From Salifodinibacter halophilus (lineage in GTDB: Bacteria > Pseudomonadota > Gammaproteobacteria > Nevskiales > Salinisphaeraceae): DNA of 64,000 nucleotides. Location of the stretch: the NCBI GenBank assembly GCA_012999515.1, contig JABEEB010000001.1:1-64000 (forward strand), written 5' to 3'. Under the pieces are notes generated by a model that was not told the DNA's origin, searched no databases, and saw nothing but the letters and a program-made list of their open reading frames with translations. How positions within the stretch are numbered: position 1 is the stretch's first letter; the number at the start of each line of letters is the position of its first letter. Position numbers and translations under genes: made by a program. Shown one piece after another: positions 17,681-26,652 of this stretch.

Positions 17681-19273
17681 ATGACTTATGTAAGTGAAAA
17701 AGAGAGCGAGTGTGCCGACTCGCCGCCGGCGGCCACCGGCTTTGAGGGCGTCAACTGGAAGGCTTTCGTATTAAGCGGCGTACCTCTGCTGATTTTTGTC
17801 GTGGTGTCGTTGATCGATGAGTCGGCGATGTCGGCCGCGGTCAGCACGGCGTTTAGTTGGTCTGCAGCCGTATTCGGTGCCTACTGGCAGATCCTGCTGC
17901 TGGCGACGTTCTTCATCGGCCTGGGTGTGGCGGCGTCGCCGGTCAGCCGGGCACGCATCGGCAACACGTTGGACACCGACATGTCCACGTTCCGTTGGGT
18001 TTCGGTCATCATGTGTACGCTTTTAGCGGGCGGTGGCGTGTTTTGGTCGGCCGCCGAGCCGATCGCTCACGTCGTTAATCCGCCGCCGCTTTTTGGCGAC
18101 ACCAGCGGCTTTAGCACCGCTGTACATGCGCTGGCTTACTCGTTCATGCACTGGGGATTTCTCGCGTGGGCGATACTCGCCAGCCTGACCGGCATCGTAC
18201 TGAGCCATCTGCACTACGATCGTGGCCTGCCGCTGTTGCCACGCACGCTGTTATATCCGGTATTCGGTGATGCCGTGATGCGCGGTTGGTTCGGCGCCGT
18301 TATCGATGCTGTATGTGTGCTCGCGGTCGCGGCCGGAACGATCGGGCCAGTTGGCTTTTTGGGGCTACAGGTCGGCTATGGCTTGCAGACGCTGTTCGGG
18401 ATTCCCAATGTGTTTTTCACTCAGATACTTGTCGTTGCCGGCATCACTGCGGTCTACGTGCTCTCGGCAATGCTGGGGATTCGTCGCGGCATCGAGAATC
18501 TCAGCCGCTTCAACGTACTTCTTGGTCTGAGTCTGATGGCTTTCATCGTGGTCTTCGGGCCGACGGCGTTCATCTTCAACGCCTATGTGCAAGGTTTGGG
18601 CACCTATATTCAGCAGTTTCTGCCCATGGCGACCTATCGCGGCGACCCGAGCTGGCTTGGCAATTGGACCATTTTCTTCTGGGGCTGGTTTCTAGGGTAT
18701 GGGCCGCTGATGGCGATTTTCGTAGCCAAAATCTCGCGTGGCCGCACCGTGCGCCAGATGGTGCTGGCGGTGTCTGTGCTCGCGCCGATGGTCACGACAT
18801 TTTGGTTCACCGTGCTTGGCGGCACGGGGGTGGCCTATGAGCTGGCTGCACCCGGTTCGATCTCCAACGCCTTTGAGGGCTTCAACTTGCCGGCTGCCCT
18901 TATGGCCATTACCCAGACTTTGCCGCTTGGATTTCTGATATCGATCCTGTTTTTGGTTTTGACAACGGTGTTCGTCGCGACCACTGGCGACTCCATGAGT
19001 TACACCATATCGATCGTCATGACCGCCAACGAGGAGCCTCCCATCGCAGTTCGCATTTTCTGGGGCATTGCCATGGGCACAATGGCCGCCATTCTCATAA
19101 CACTTGGTTCCGGCGGCGTTTCGGCACTGCAATCGTTCATCGTTGTGACCGCGGTACCTGTATCACTCGTATTGCTGCCTTCGCTATGGAATGGCCCCCA
19201 GATGGCGTGGCGCATGGCCCGAGAACAGGGGCTGGTCGCTGACGCTGCCGAGCCGGTTAAAAACCGAGGCTGA
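17681..19273 (+). CDS. BCCT-family betaine/carnitine/choline transporter
   Basis: Secondary transporter of quaternary ammonium compounds in the inner membrane, with about 12 helices. From ATG 17681 it is 530 residues; an upstream in-frame ATG at 17546 runs through the dipeptidase remnant and is rejected. The BCCT signature is visible around the glycine-rich unwound helix and tryptophan box (GGGVFWSAAEP, HWGFLAWAILA, WTIFFWGWFLGYGPLMAIFV). The short N- and C-terminal tails lack an obvious osmosensory extension, suggesting nutrient uptake. Substrate unproven; glycine betaine, choline or carnitine are likeliest. It lies inside the direct-repeat interval. Confidence 0.9.
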   Translation: MTYVSEKESECADSPPAATGFEGVNWKAFVLSGVPLLIFVVVSLIDESAMSAAVSTAFSWSAAVFGAYWQILLLATFFIGLGVAASPVSRARIGNTLDTDMSTFRWVSVIMCTLLAGGGVFWSAAEPIAHVVNPPPLFGDTSGFSTAVHALAYSFMHWGFLAWAILASLTGIVLSHLHYDRGLPLLPRTLLYPVFGDAVMRGWFGAVIDAVCVLAVAAGTIGPVGFLGLQVGYGLQTLFGIPNVFFTQILVVAGITAVYVLSAMLGIRRGIENLSRFNVLLGLSLMAFIVVFGPTAFIFNAYVQGLGTYIQQFLPMATYRGDPSWLGNWTIFFWGWFLGYGPLMAIFVAKISRGRTVRQMVLAVSVLAPMVTTFWFTVLGGTGVAYELAAPGSISNAFEGFNLPAALMAITQTLPLGFLISILFLVLTTVFVATTGDSMSYTISIVMTANEEPPIAVRIFWGIAMGTMAAILITLGSGGVSALQSFIVVTAVPVSLVLLPSLWNGPQMAWRMAREQGLVADAAEPVKNRG

Positions 19274-19460
19274 ATCACACCGCCAAAACATTCACGCCGC
19301 GTCCCGGAGGTCTCTATGCAGCAAGACAAGATCGAGCAGGACAAACCGTCGGTTGGAAGTGTTGTGCCTTCGGCCGGCCAACCGAGTGCGTCAATAGGGC
19401 TAGGTATTTAATTTTGCGAAGGGCAGCAGAGAGAAGCGTCCGGGCAGGACGACGGTAATG

Positions 19461-19541
19461 AAAGATAGCGGGTTCGGCCCGCTTCTTTTTAAATTCTATC
19501 GACAGTAAAAATGCCAAAGGTAAGACCTGACTCTTGCGCCG
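19461..19541 (+). repeat. direct repeat copy B
   Basis: Second copy of the 80-base repeat at 16781-16860, same orientation. Its own hairpin (AGCGGG / CCCGCT with T-rich tail, 19467-19490) could terminate the BCCT transcript, 190 bases after its stop. Between the BCCT stop and this copy (19274-19460) I see no gene. Confidence 0.8.
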
Positions 19542-19579
19542 TTCTCTTGCACCGTGCGGACAAGTCGCGCTGCAAGAAA

Positions 19580-19599
19580 AGCCCCGCCGGAGCGGGGCT
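19580..19599 (-). terminator. terminator of the DUF2501 gene
   Basis: Perfect 8-bp stem (AGCCCCGC / GCGGGGCT) with a 4-base loop; read on the minus strand it is followed by a T run. It begins 12 bases after the stop of the DUF2501 gene. Confidence 0.85.
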
Positions 19600-19611
19600 C
19601 GGGATAGGTGT

Positions 19612-20058
19612 TTATCCGCTGACGAGGGACGTGGCCTGGTCAGCGACCATGCCGCAGGCTTTCTCGCCGGCTTTGTCTCCTAGAGAAGACAGATTGAACG
19701 ACTGCTTGTCACCTTGCAGGACACCTTTCGAGCCCTTCTGGTAGTCGCTATCGTCCGTGGGTTCAGAGGAAACGCCAAGCTTTTCCATCACCTGGTTTTT
19801 CGCCACGTCAGCAGTGCTGCCGAGATAGCCGTTCTCCTGGCAGTAACTGATCACGCCGGTCAGGTTGGTTAGGCTAGCTGGGTTGAAGGAGCCGCTGGAA
19901 AGCGTGCTCAACAGGTTGGCGCCTCCACCGCCTTCGCCGCTGGACATCATATCGCCGGCCTTGTCTTTCGCGCTGTCGAGAGACAAGGCTTGTGCTGACC
20001 CGATAGTCATGAGGCCGAGCAATCCGGCTAATGCGAGGGTTTTAAAACGTGCGTTCAT
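19612..20058 (-). CDS. DUF2501 (YjjA-like) exported protein
   Basis: A 148-residue protein with a clear signal peptide (MNARFKTLALAGLLGLMTIG, cleavage near SAQA). The mature part is Ser/Gly/Asp-rich and has the DUF2501 features: a central block LTNLTGVISYCQENGYLG with a Cys and a C-terminal block DKAGEKACGMVADQ with a second Cys, which could form a disulfide in the periplasm. E. coli YjjA belongs to this family; its function is unknown. It is a single-gene unit with its own strong terminator. Confidence 0.85.
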   Translation of the reverse strand: MNARFKTLALAGLLGLMTIGSAQALSLDSAKDKAGDMMSSGEGGGGANLLSTLSSGSFNPASLTNLTGVISYCQENGYLGSTADVAKNQVMEKLGVSSEPTDDSDYQKGSKGVLQGDKQSFNLSSLGDKAGEKACGMVADQATSLVSG

Positions 20059-20223
20059 ACATCTTCTTCCTGTGAATGTGGAGCGGCCCTTAGCTCCTCG
20101 ATAACCGCGTTAATAGCTTTAACGTTAAAGCATTCATAACACATCAGCATGATAATAGCGCGGTCATAGCGTCAGGTCTTTCATTTTGTCTGTTGACTGT
20201 AGGTGTTTGGTCGAGGCGACTGC

Positions 20224-21711
20224 TCACTCGTCGCTGGCGCTGGATTTTGCGCGGTCGTGGAGATCCTTGAATGCCATGCCGAGAGCGCTGAGTATGACGA
20301 GCCCGATCAGGATGAACCCTGCGGTGACCGCGATGGGCCACGATGTCACGGTTAGGGCGGCGAATACGGCCGCGGTGATCATGGCGATGCCGATCGATGT
20401 GCCAATTCGTTGGCCGGTCTGCATGATGGCGCCGGAACTGCCGGCGTAATGCAAAGGCACATCGGCCAGCGTCAGTGTCTGGTTTGGGCTGATAACGGTG
20501 CCTTGCGCCACGCCGATCAGCGTCAGCGATAGCAAAAGCCACCATACGCTCAGGTGGCCGTTGGCGTGCAGCAGAATAATGAGGATGCTCAACGCGAGGC
20601 CGGTTAGGGCGAAAAGCAACCCGCCGATAACCAGCTTGCGACCGTATCTCACCACGCGTTTGCCGGCCCAATTGGCCGAGAGTGCCGAACTCAGGGCCGA
20701 TGGGATGCCAATGAGACCGGATTCGAGCGCGGATCGGCCGAGTCCTTGTTGGATATACAGCGCAACCAGGACCCAGATGCTGGTCATGCCCAGGAAATAC
20801 AACGTCACGATGATGGTGCCGTTAGCGAAGCTGCGGGTGGAAAACAGCCGCAGATCGACCATCGGGCTGTGGCCTTGACGCGCGTAGCGCCGCTCCCACC
20901 ACACCCAGACAGCGACCAGAACGAGGCCGAATAGCAACAACAGCCACGTAAGCGCCGAGCTTTTTGCTTCCACAAACGGAAATAAGATGGCAAAAACGGC
21001 AAGGCCGGCGAGCGCTGAGCCGATCGGATCCAGCGCACGCAGTGAACGCATTGTTCGGCTTTGTTCACCCGCTGCCCCCTTGGGGCCGAAGTTCATCAGG
21101 GGTTTCGGAAACCAGCGCAGAGCCAAAATGATGGCCGCGATGCCGGCGGGCACGTTGACTAGAAACGTTAGCCGCCAGCCGAAGTCGACGCCGCCGAGCT
21201 TAATCAAAAAGCCGCCAAGAACGGGACCGATGCCGACTGATACGCCAACCACACTGCCGAAATATCCGAACGCCCGACCCCGTTCGGCGCCTCGGAAATA
21301 CTGTTGGATCATGCCGATGCCTTGCGGACTCAAAAGCCCCGAGCCGACGCCCTGGACGAATCGGGCGATATTGAGCCATTCCGCATTGGGAGCGACCCCC
21401 GAGGCTACGGATGCGGCCGTGAATATGCCGACACCGATAATAAAAATGCCGCCGCGGCCCATGAGATCTCCGGCGCGGCCGGCGGCGATCAAAACAATGC
21501 CGAACGTCAGTGCGTATCCGGACAGCACCCATTGCAGATCGGCCTGGGAGGCACCGAGGCCTTCCTGAATCGACGGCAGCGCCACGTTGACGATGCTCAC
21601 GCCAACCAGCGACATGAATATTGCGATCAGCAAAACGAAAAGCACCCGCCAACGCACCGGGTCCGGTTCAACGCTGCTATCGGGCCCGCGTGAATCAGTC
21701 GGGCGTGACAT
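20224..21711 (-). CDS. DHA2-family MFS exporter (14 TMS)
   Basis: A 495-residue, very hydrophobic protein with about 14 membrane segments. Family blocks include SIVNVALPSIQEGLGAS in helix 1, WVLSGYALTFG, AGRAGDLMGRGGIF (motif A) and GVGSGLLSPQGIGMIQ (motif C, typical of drug/proton antiporters). Related proteins export toxic compounds with the proton gradient. No HlyD-type membrane-fusion partner is nearby, so it probably works alone in the inner membrane. Substrate unknown. The 100-base gap to the glutathione transferase gene upstream makes co-transcription possible. Confidence 0.88.
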   Translation of the reverse strand: MSRPTDSRGPDSSVEPDPVRWRVLFVLLIAIFMSLVGVSIVNVALPSIQEGLGASQADLQWVLSGYALTFGIVLIAAGRAGDLMGRGGIFIIGVGIFTAASVASGVAPNAEWLNIARFVQGVGSGLLSPQGIGMIQQYFRGAERGRAFGYFGSVVGVSVGIGPVLGGFLIKLGGVDFGWRLTFLVNVPAGIAAIILALRWFPKPLMNFGPKGAAGEQSRTMRSLRALDPIGSALAGLAVFAILFPFVEAKSSALTWLLLLFGLVLVAVWVWWERRYARQGHSPMVDLRLFSTRSFANGTIIVTLYFLGMTSIWVLVALYIQQGLGRSALESGLIGIPSALSSALSANWAGKRVVRYGRKLVIGGLLFALTGLALSILIILLHANGHLSVWWLLLSLTLIGVAQGTVISPNQTLTLADVPLHYAGSSGAIMQTGQRIGTSIGIAMITAAVFAALTVTSWPIAVTAGFILIGLVILSALGMAFKDLHDRAKSSASDE

Positions 21712-21810
21712 CCCGGCCGAGGCTTTTGAAATTTTCAGGGTTCGCGTATGCCATACGAGCTTGGTTACGCTTTTGCATCGCCAGCTATGGTCGATTGCGA
21801 ATGGCGCGTT

Positions 21811-22575
21811 TTATGCGAATGCGTGGTCCAGGCGGAGATAGACTGCATCGTTTTCGTTAATGGTGCGACCTTGTTCGGTGATGGCTTCGGATACGGCCTG
21901 AAAATGCGGGCGCCCGACTAGCGCATCGAGCCAGTTTTCCACGGCTGGGAAGCTGTTGAAGTGGTAGCCGACGGCTGCGATTTGATACAGCTCGCTGGCG
22001 ATCGCCAGGTCAGCAATGGTTGGTTCGGTGTCGCCGCAAAGCGTGCTTAGTGGTGAGTCAGCTGTCGTGCTGCGTAGTTGTTGCTCGAGTGTGCCCAGAC
22101 TGGTTCTGAGCGACGCCTGCCTTGGCCGGAGTAGATCGGTATCTATTTCTCGTTTAAGCATCGGCAGCGTCAGGTGCAGGTTCATGATGTGGTGAAACAT
22201 ATCGTGACGCCGCACGTGGTTGTGATGCCAGTCGAGCCACTGGTCGATGCGTGCCGAACGCGCCGGATCTTGGTCGCCTGGATACCAGCGATGGGCGGTG
22301 TCACAGTCCATCGCGATGCGACAGAGGTAACGCATCATGGCGTGGCTTTCGCCGAGGCGTAGGTCGGTCGGTGTGGCCCCTGGCTTGTCGTCTGTTGCTA
22401 CGAGCGCCGGTATCGTTTCGAACGCGTTGATGTTATCGACAAACCAGTGCTCGTGCGTGGCCCCGTTCGCGAAATCGACTTGCTGCCATGTGTAGTCCAG
22501 GCCCAGCTCGCGCAGCAGAATTTCAACAGCGCGGCAGGGCTGGGAAAGACGGTGTCCGTAGAGCGTGAGCGACAT
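21811..22575 (-). CDS. glutathione S-transferase family protein
   Basis: A two-domain GST. From ATG 22575 (MSLTLYGHRLSQPCRAVEIL) it is 254 residues. The thioredoxin-like N-domain has the catalytic-start region GHRLSQPCRA and the cis-Pro/ES glutathione-binding segment (ETIPAL, LGESHAMMRYL). The all-helical C-domain has DLAIASELYQ, the usual N-capping region. It resembles theta-class enzymes, which use a Ser as catalytic residue, here Ser in RLSQP. An in-frame GTG four codons upstream is less likely. It may share a transcript with the downstream exporter. Confidence 0.85.
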   Translation of the reverse strand: MSLTLYGHRLSQPCRAVEILLRELGLDYTWQQVDFANGATHEHWFVDNINAFETIPALVATDDKPGATPTDLRLGESHAMMRYLCRIAMDCDTAHRWYPGDQDPARSARIDQWLDWHHNHVRRHDMFHHIMNLHLTLPMLKREIDTDLLRPRQASLRTSLGTLEQQLRSTTADSPLSTLCGDTEPTIADLAIASELYQIAAVGYHFNSFPAVENWLDALVGRPHFQAVSEAITEQGRTINENDAVYLRLDHAFA

Positions 22576-22653
22576 GAGTGGGCGCACGACAACAAAAATG
22601 ATGGTGCGAGCGTGGAGATGGGCCGAAAATTTGTCCAGTGAGAAACGGCGTTG

Positions 22654-23541
22654 TTAATAACCGGCCAGCACGGTCTGTATCGTTTGCTTGAAATGCGTGA
22701 CAAGCCGCGAATCCGTGGCGCTTGGATGGGCAAGTGCCATCCAGGTTTCCGTGTCGGTTGCATCCAGGGGGCGGTAAACGACGCCGTCCCGGCGCAGGTG
22801 ATGGCAGGATTCCGGGAGGATCGCCAGGCCGATATCGCTGGCCACTAGGCCAACGATGGTCTGTAGGGAAATGGCATGTTGTGCGATCCATGGTTCCCGG
22901 CCGAGGTTTTGAAACAGCCCCTCTATATGGTCGTGCAAGCCTGGAATGTGTTGCCGGTCAAAAAAGATGAGGGGATGGTCTGCGAGTGTGAGCGGCGAAA
23001 TGCTTGGCTGAGCTGCCAATGCGTGGTTTTCCGGTAGCGCAACGGTCAACGTCTCGCATCGCAGCGGTTCAATCTGCAAACCACGCGCCTGTAGTGGCAA
23101 GCGCAACAAACCGATCTGGATGTCGCCGCTGTAAAGGGCGTCAATTTGGTCGCCACTGCTGATTTCCTTGAGCTCCAGCTCCACCGCCGGGTATTGGCGG
23201 CGGAATTCGCGTAGGGCCGGCGGGAGCACCGTTAGCGTAGCCGAACTGATAAAGCCCACTTCAAGGCGGCCGCGCAGCCCGGCGTCCGATTCTGTGACGG
23301 CCTGTTCGGATTCCGCCACGGTCGCAAGAATCCGGTAGGCATATTGCAGGAACGTCCGTCCTGCATTGGTGAGCATGACTTTGCGCGTGTGCCGATCCAG
23401 CAGTAGCACGCCCAATCCTTCTTCCAGATGGCGTATTTGCATGCTCAAAGGTGGTTGGCTGATGTGCATGCGAGCGGCCGCTCGTCCGAAATGCTTCTCT
23501 TCGGCTACCGCCACGAAGTATCTGAGTTGTCTAAGTTCCAT
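22654..23541 (-). CDS. LysR-family regulator of the sox operon
   Basis: Full-length LysR protein (295 residues). The N-terminal helix-turn-helix is intact (RQLRYFVAVAEEKHFGRAAA, then MHISQPPLSMQIRHLE), followed by the linker and an effector domain. It belongs to the subgroup with the HFGRAA/QPPLS helix that often controls aromatic or amine catabolism. It is divergent from the SoxB-like gene at 23727, separated by 185 bases containing a very AT-rich block, so it probably controls that operon and itself. Confidence 0.88.
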   Translation of the reverse strand: MELRQLRYFVAVAEEKHFGRAAARMHISQPPLSMQIRHLEEGLGVLLLDRHTRKVMLTNAGRTFLQYAYRILATVAESEQAVTESDAGLRGRLEVGFISSATLTVLPPALREFRRQYPAVELELKEISSGDQIDALYSGDIQIGLLRLPLQARGLQIEPLRCETLTVALPENHALAAQPSISPLTLADHPLIFFDRQHIPGLHDHIEGLFQNLGREPWIAQHAISLQTIVGLVASDIGLAILPESCHHLRRDGVVYRPLDATDTETWMALAHPSATDSRLVTHFKQTIQTVLAGY

Positions 23542-23600
23542 AAGTCGCTACAGCAGAAAGAGTTTCAAGACGCTTGCCTGTGCAGGCTGTTCCAGAACTG

Positions 23601-23660
23601 AGTTATTAATTCGTAATATATATTAATTAAATAATAAAAAATATATTAGATATATTAAAT
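23601..23660. promoter_or_regulatory. AT-rich divergent promoter region
   Basis: About 60 bases made almost only of A and T (repeats of TATATTA, TTAATTAA, AATAATAAAAA) in an otherwise GC-rich sequence, between the LysR gene and the sox operon. It can hold -10/-35 elements and LysR half sites for both directions, and may be a target for H-NS-like silencers. Confidence 0.55.
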
Positions 23661-23726
23661 ACCCAGGGCTATGCTCGAGTTGTCGGTGTTCTTAGAGCGC
23701 CGAAAAAAGCGAGAGGATTCTCAGTC

Positions 23727-25061
23727 ATGTCATTACCCGAGAGCAGCCCTTACGTCATCATTGGGGCCGGCATACACGGCCTCAGCACCGCCTTGAATTT
23801 GGCCGACAGACTGCGGCAAACCGGACGCGGCGACGGACGCGATATTGTCGTGCTGGATAAAAACCGGCCCGGTGCAGGGGCTACCGGGATCGCCTGCGGC
23901 GTGGTGCGTAATAACTACTTCCAGCCGGCGATGCGCGAGTTGATGGCGCATAGCGTATCGGTCTGGGAGGAAGATCCCGAAAACTATGGCTATCACCCGG
24001 TCGGCTATCTCCAGATCAGCTGTGAAAGCATGCGCGAGGATGTGGCTGGTATCGCCAAGCAGCAGGCCGCTATTGGCTATCCCTCCTGGTTTGTCGAAGG
24101 CGAGGCGGAAAGCCGTCGGTACATGCAGGGCCTGTTCGATGATTGGCAGGCAGAAGGCATCACCTCGGTATTGCATGAACAAAAGGGCGGGTATGCCAAT
24201 TGCACGCAAACTGTGGTGGGGCTGACCCGCAAGGTGGAAGCGGCCGGGATCGAAATTCGGACCGGTGTCCAGGTGACGGGGTTCCGTAAAGATTCAAGCG
24301 CGGTGTCGCATGTGGAAACCGATCAGGGTGTTGTGGCCTGCGACTATGTCGTGGTTGCGGTCGGCCCCTGGATCAGGGATATCTGGCAACTGCTTGGGTT
24401 GCCTGATGCGATCGATGTGCGGGGGTCGGATGGCACGCTGCGGCCGAACACGCCGATGTGGACCTACTGGGTGTTGCAGGAGGGCACATTGGAGGTTGCG
24501 CCGGATACCCAGCTTACCAATACGGGCGAGTTTCCGCCGGTTGTTCACGTGGATACGGATGCGCCGCTGTATGACGGTGATACGTTGCTTACGGATCAGA
24601 GCTGGGGCATCTACTACAAGCCGGATTACGATTTCGGTGGCGTTCAGGGCGGTGCCATGCCGTTGCAGCTGGATCGCCCGGCCGGTGAAATCGCCGTGGA
24701 TCCTTATGGGCCGGAATCGCCGGAGTTTGTGGCCGGGGACGATTTCGCACGGATGTGGTCTGCCGCGTTGGCGTTCTGCCAGAAGCGGTTCGAAGGCCAG
24801 CGCCATCTCTACAAGACCGAGGAACGATCCGGCGGTCTGGGCTGTTTTACGCCGGACAGCTTTCCGGTGTTCGATGTCTTTCACGACAACTGTTATGTCA
24901 TTGCCGACTCCAATCACGGCTTCAAGATGATTGGCGTGGGGCGCCTGGTAGCTGACGAGATTATGGGTCAAACCAGCACGTTGCTGGAGCCGTTTCGATT
25001 CACCCGTTATGCAAAGGGCGAAGCACATCCAGTATCCAACAGCCCCTATCCCTGGAGCTGA
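23727..25061 (+). CDS. SoxB-like FAD-dependent amine oxidoreductase
   Basis: A 444-residue member of the DAO/glycine oxidase fold, with an N-terminal FAD motif (YVIIGAGIHGLSTALNLA) and a second flavin contact (CDYVVVAVGPWIRDIW). It aligns with the true SoxB encoded next (compare GVVRNNYFQPAMRELMAHS here with TIVRSNYYLAANARFYELS there), so it is a diverged paralogue. It has no clear partner for the SoxB covalent-flavin ARHD motif. Likely oxidises an N-methylated or secondary amine acid upstream of sarcosine. It opens the operon; soxB starts 41 bases downstream. Substrate unknown. Confidence 0.85.
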   Translation: MSLPESSPYVIIGAGIHGLSTALNLADRLRQTGRGDGRDIVVLDKNRPGAGATGIACGVVRNNYFQPAMRELMAHSVSVWEEDPENYGYHPVGYLQISCESMREDVAGIAKQQAAIGYPSWFVEGEAESRRYMQGLFDDWQAEGITSVLHEQKGGYANCTQTVVGLTRKVEAAGIEIRTGVQVTGFRKDSSAVSHVETDQGVVACDYVVVAVGPWIRDIWQLLGLPDAIDVRGSDGTLRPNTPMWTYWVLQEGTLEVAPDTQLTNTGEFPPVVHVDTDAPLYDGDTLLTDQSWGIYYKPDYDFGGVQGGAMPLQLDRPAGEIAVDPYGPESPEFVAGDDFARMWSAALAFCQKRFEGQRHLYKTEERSGGLGCFTPDSFPVFDVFHDNCYVIADSNHGFKMIGVGRLVADEIMGQTSTLLEPFRFTRYAKGEAHPVSNSPYPWS

Positions 25062-25102
25062 TTGCCCGTATCGGCGTGGGCCGCGCAGGCAAGAGACACA
25101 TC

Positions 25103-26365
25103 ATGGTGCAAAACACTTATTCCCTGTTCAACCTGGCTTATAACGCCATACACCGCCATCGGCACTGGTCGACGGCATGGCGCAAGCCGGAGCCCGCGTC
25201 TGCGTACGATGTCGTGATCATCGGCGGTGGCGGGCACGGCCTGGCAACGGCCTATTACCTGGCAAAGAATCACGGCATCACCAATGTCGCCGTTCTGGAG
25301 AAAGGTTGGCTCGGAGGCGGCAATACCGGGCGCAATACGACCATTGTGCGCTCGAATTACTATCTGGCCGCCAACGCCCGTTTCTATGAGTTGTCCATGC
25401 AACTGTGGGAAACCTTGAGTCAGGACCTGAACTTCAACGTTATGTACAGCCCGCGCGGCGTGCTCAATCTGGCCCATACACCGGGCCAGCTCGGCGCTTT
25501 TGCAAGTCGGGGTAATGCCATGCGCCTCAACGGTGTGGATGCTGAGCTGCTCGATCGCGAGCAGGTAGCACAGCGCGTACCGCAGCTCGATATCAGTGAC
25601 CAAGCGCGTTTCCCTATATGGGGTGGCCTACTCCAGCCACGCGGCGGCATCGCACGCCATGACGCTGTGGCCTGGGGCTATGCGCGGGCCGCCGATGCGT
25701 TGGGCGTGGATATCATCGAAAACTGCGAGGTCACCAGCATGCAACGCGAAAACGGCCGGGTGACTGCCGTCGAGACGACGCGCGGGCGCATTCAAGCCAA
25801 CCGGGTCGGCGTTGTGGTGGCCGGGCATGCGGGGACCGTTGCCGGCATGGCCGACCTGCGATTACCGCTTGAGTCACATATATTGCAGGCCATGGTGACC
25901 GAGCCCGTTAAACCGGTGCTCAATACCGTAGTGACGTCGGGCGCCGCCCATTGTTACGTCAATCAATCGGACAAGGGCGAATTGGTCATGGGCGGCGATC
26001 TGGATGGCTACAACGCCTATGCCCGGCGCGGCAGCCCGGCTGTTGTACAGGACGTGGTGAGTTCAGCGCTGTCGCTGTTTCCCGACTTCAGTCGTCTGCG
26101 GTTGATGCGGACCTGGGGCGGCACGGTCGACATGAGCATGGATGGTAGCCCAATCATCAGCAAGACGCCGGTGGACAATCTCTATCTCAACGTCGGCTGG
26201 TGCTATGGCGGCTTCAAGGCCACCCCTGGCTCCGGCTGGGTCTTCGCCCACACCATCGCCAACGACGAGCCCCATCCCCTCAACGCCGCTTTTCGCCTGG
26301 ATCGTTTCCGAGAGGGGCGAGCACTGGATGAAAATGGCGCTGGTCCGGTCCCCGCAGCTCATTAG
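25103..26365 (+). CDS. soxB: sarcosine oxidase, beta subunit
   Basis: Flavin subunit of heterotetrameric sarcosine oxidase, which oxidatively demethylates sarcosine to glycine. From ATG 25103 (MVQNTYSLFN) it is 420 residues. The N-terminus carries the SoxB-type segment WRKPEPASAYDVVIIGGGGH followed by GLATAYYLA with the FAD fold, the block GWLGGGNTGRNTTIVRSNY, and the covalent FMN-linking histidine region GIARHDAVAWGYARAAD. The C-terminus has WCYGGFKATPGSGW. Length is normal. Next gene soxD begins 8 bases later. Confidence 0.93.
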   Translation: MVQNTYSLFNLAYNAIHRHRHWSTAWRKPEPASAYDVVIIGGGGHGLATAYYLAKNHGITNVAVLEKGWLGGGNTGRNTTIVRSNYYLAANARFYELSMQLWETLSQDLNFNVMYSPRGVLNLAHTPGQLGAFASRGNAMRLNGVDAELLDREQVAQRVPQLDISDQARFPIWGGLLQPRGGIARHDAVAWGYARAADALGVDIIENCEVTSMQRENGRVTAVETTRGRIQANRVGVVVAGHAGTVAGMADLRLPLESHILQAMVTEPVKPVLNTVVTSGAAHCYVNQSDKGELVMGGDLDGYNAYARRGSPAVVQDVVSSALSLFPDFSRLRLMRTWGGTVDMSMDGSPIISKTPVDNLYLNVGWCYGGFKATPGSGWVFAHTIANDEPHPLNAAFRLDRFREGRALDENGAGPVPAAH

Positions 26366-26373
26366 GTGCTGTC

Positions 26374-26652
26374 ATGCAGATCATATGTCCTTGGTGCGGC
26401 GAACGCAGCTACGAGGAATTTCGCTATGGTGGTGATGCCACGGTCGTCCGACCGACGGCATCCGAGGCGGCCGATGATGACGCCTGGCATGAATACATCT
26501 TTGTGCGTGATAACCCGTACGGTCCGCACGAGGAATGGTGGTACCACGCCTATGGTTGCCACCAATGGTTCCGGGTTCGCCGCGATACCGTGACCTACGA
26601 AATCCTCTCGACGGTTCCGGCAAACCACCGTTCAGGCGACAGACAAGCATGA
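26374..26652 (+). CDS. soxD: sarcosine oxidase, delta subunit
   Basis: Small zinc-binding subunit (92 residues). The zinc site is visible: CPWC near the N-terminus (residues 5-8), then the family blocks RPTASEAADDDAWHEYIFVR and GPHEEWWYHAYGCHQWFRV supplying His and Cys. It bridges the other subunits in the complex. Its TGA overlaps the soxA ATG (ATGA), so the two are translationally coupled. Confidence 0.95.
   Translation: MQIICPWCGERSYEEFRYGGDATVVRPTASEAADDDAWHEYIFVRDNPYGPHEEWWYHAYGCHQWFRVRRDTVTYEILSTVPANHRSGDRQA

Noticed and set aside
24294-25028. 244-codon frame opposite the SoxB-like gene
   Set aside because: Arg/His/Ile-rich, no domain, wholly inside a well-supported gene.
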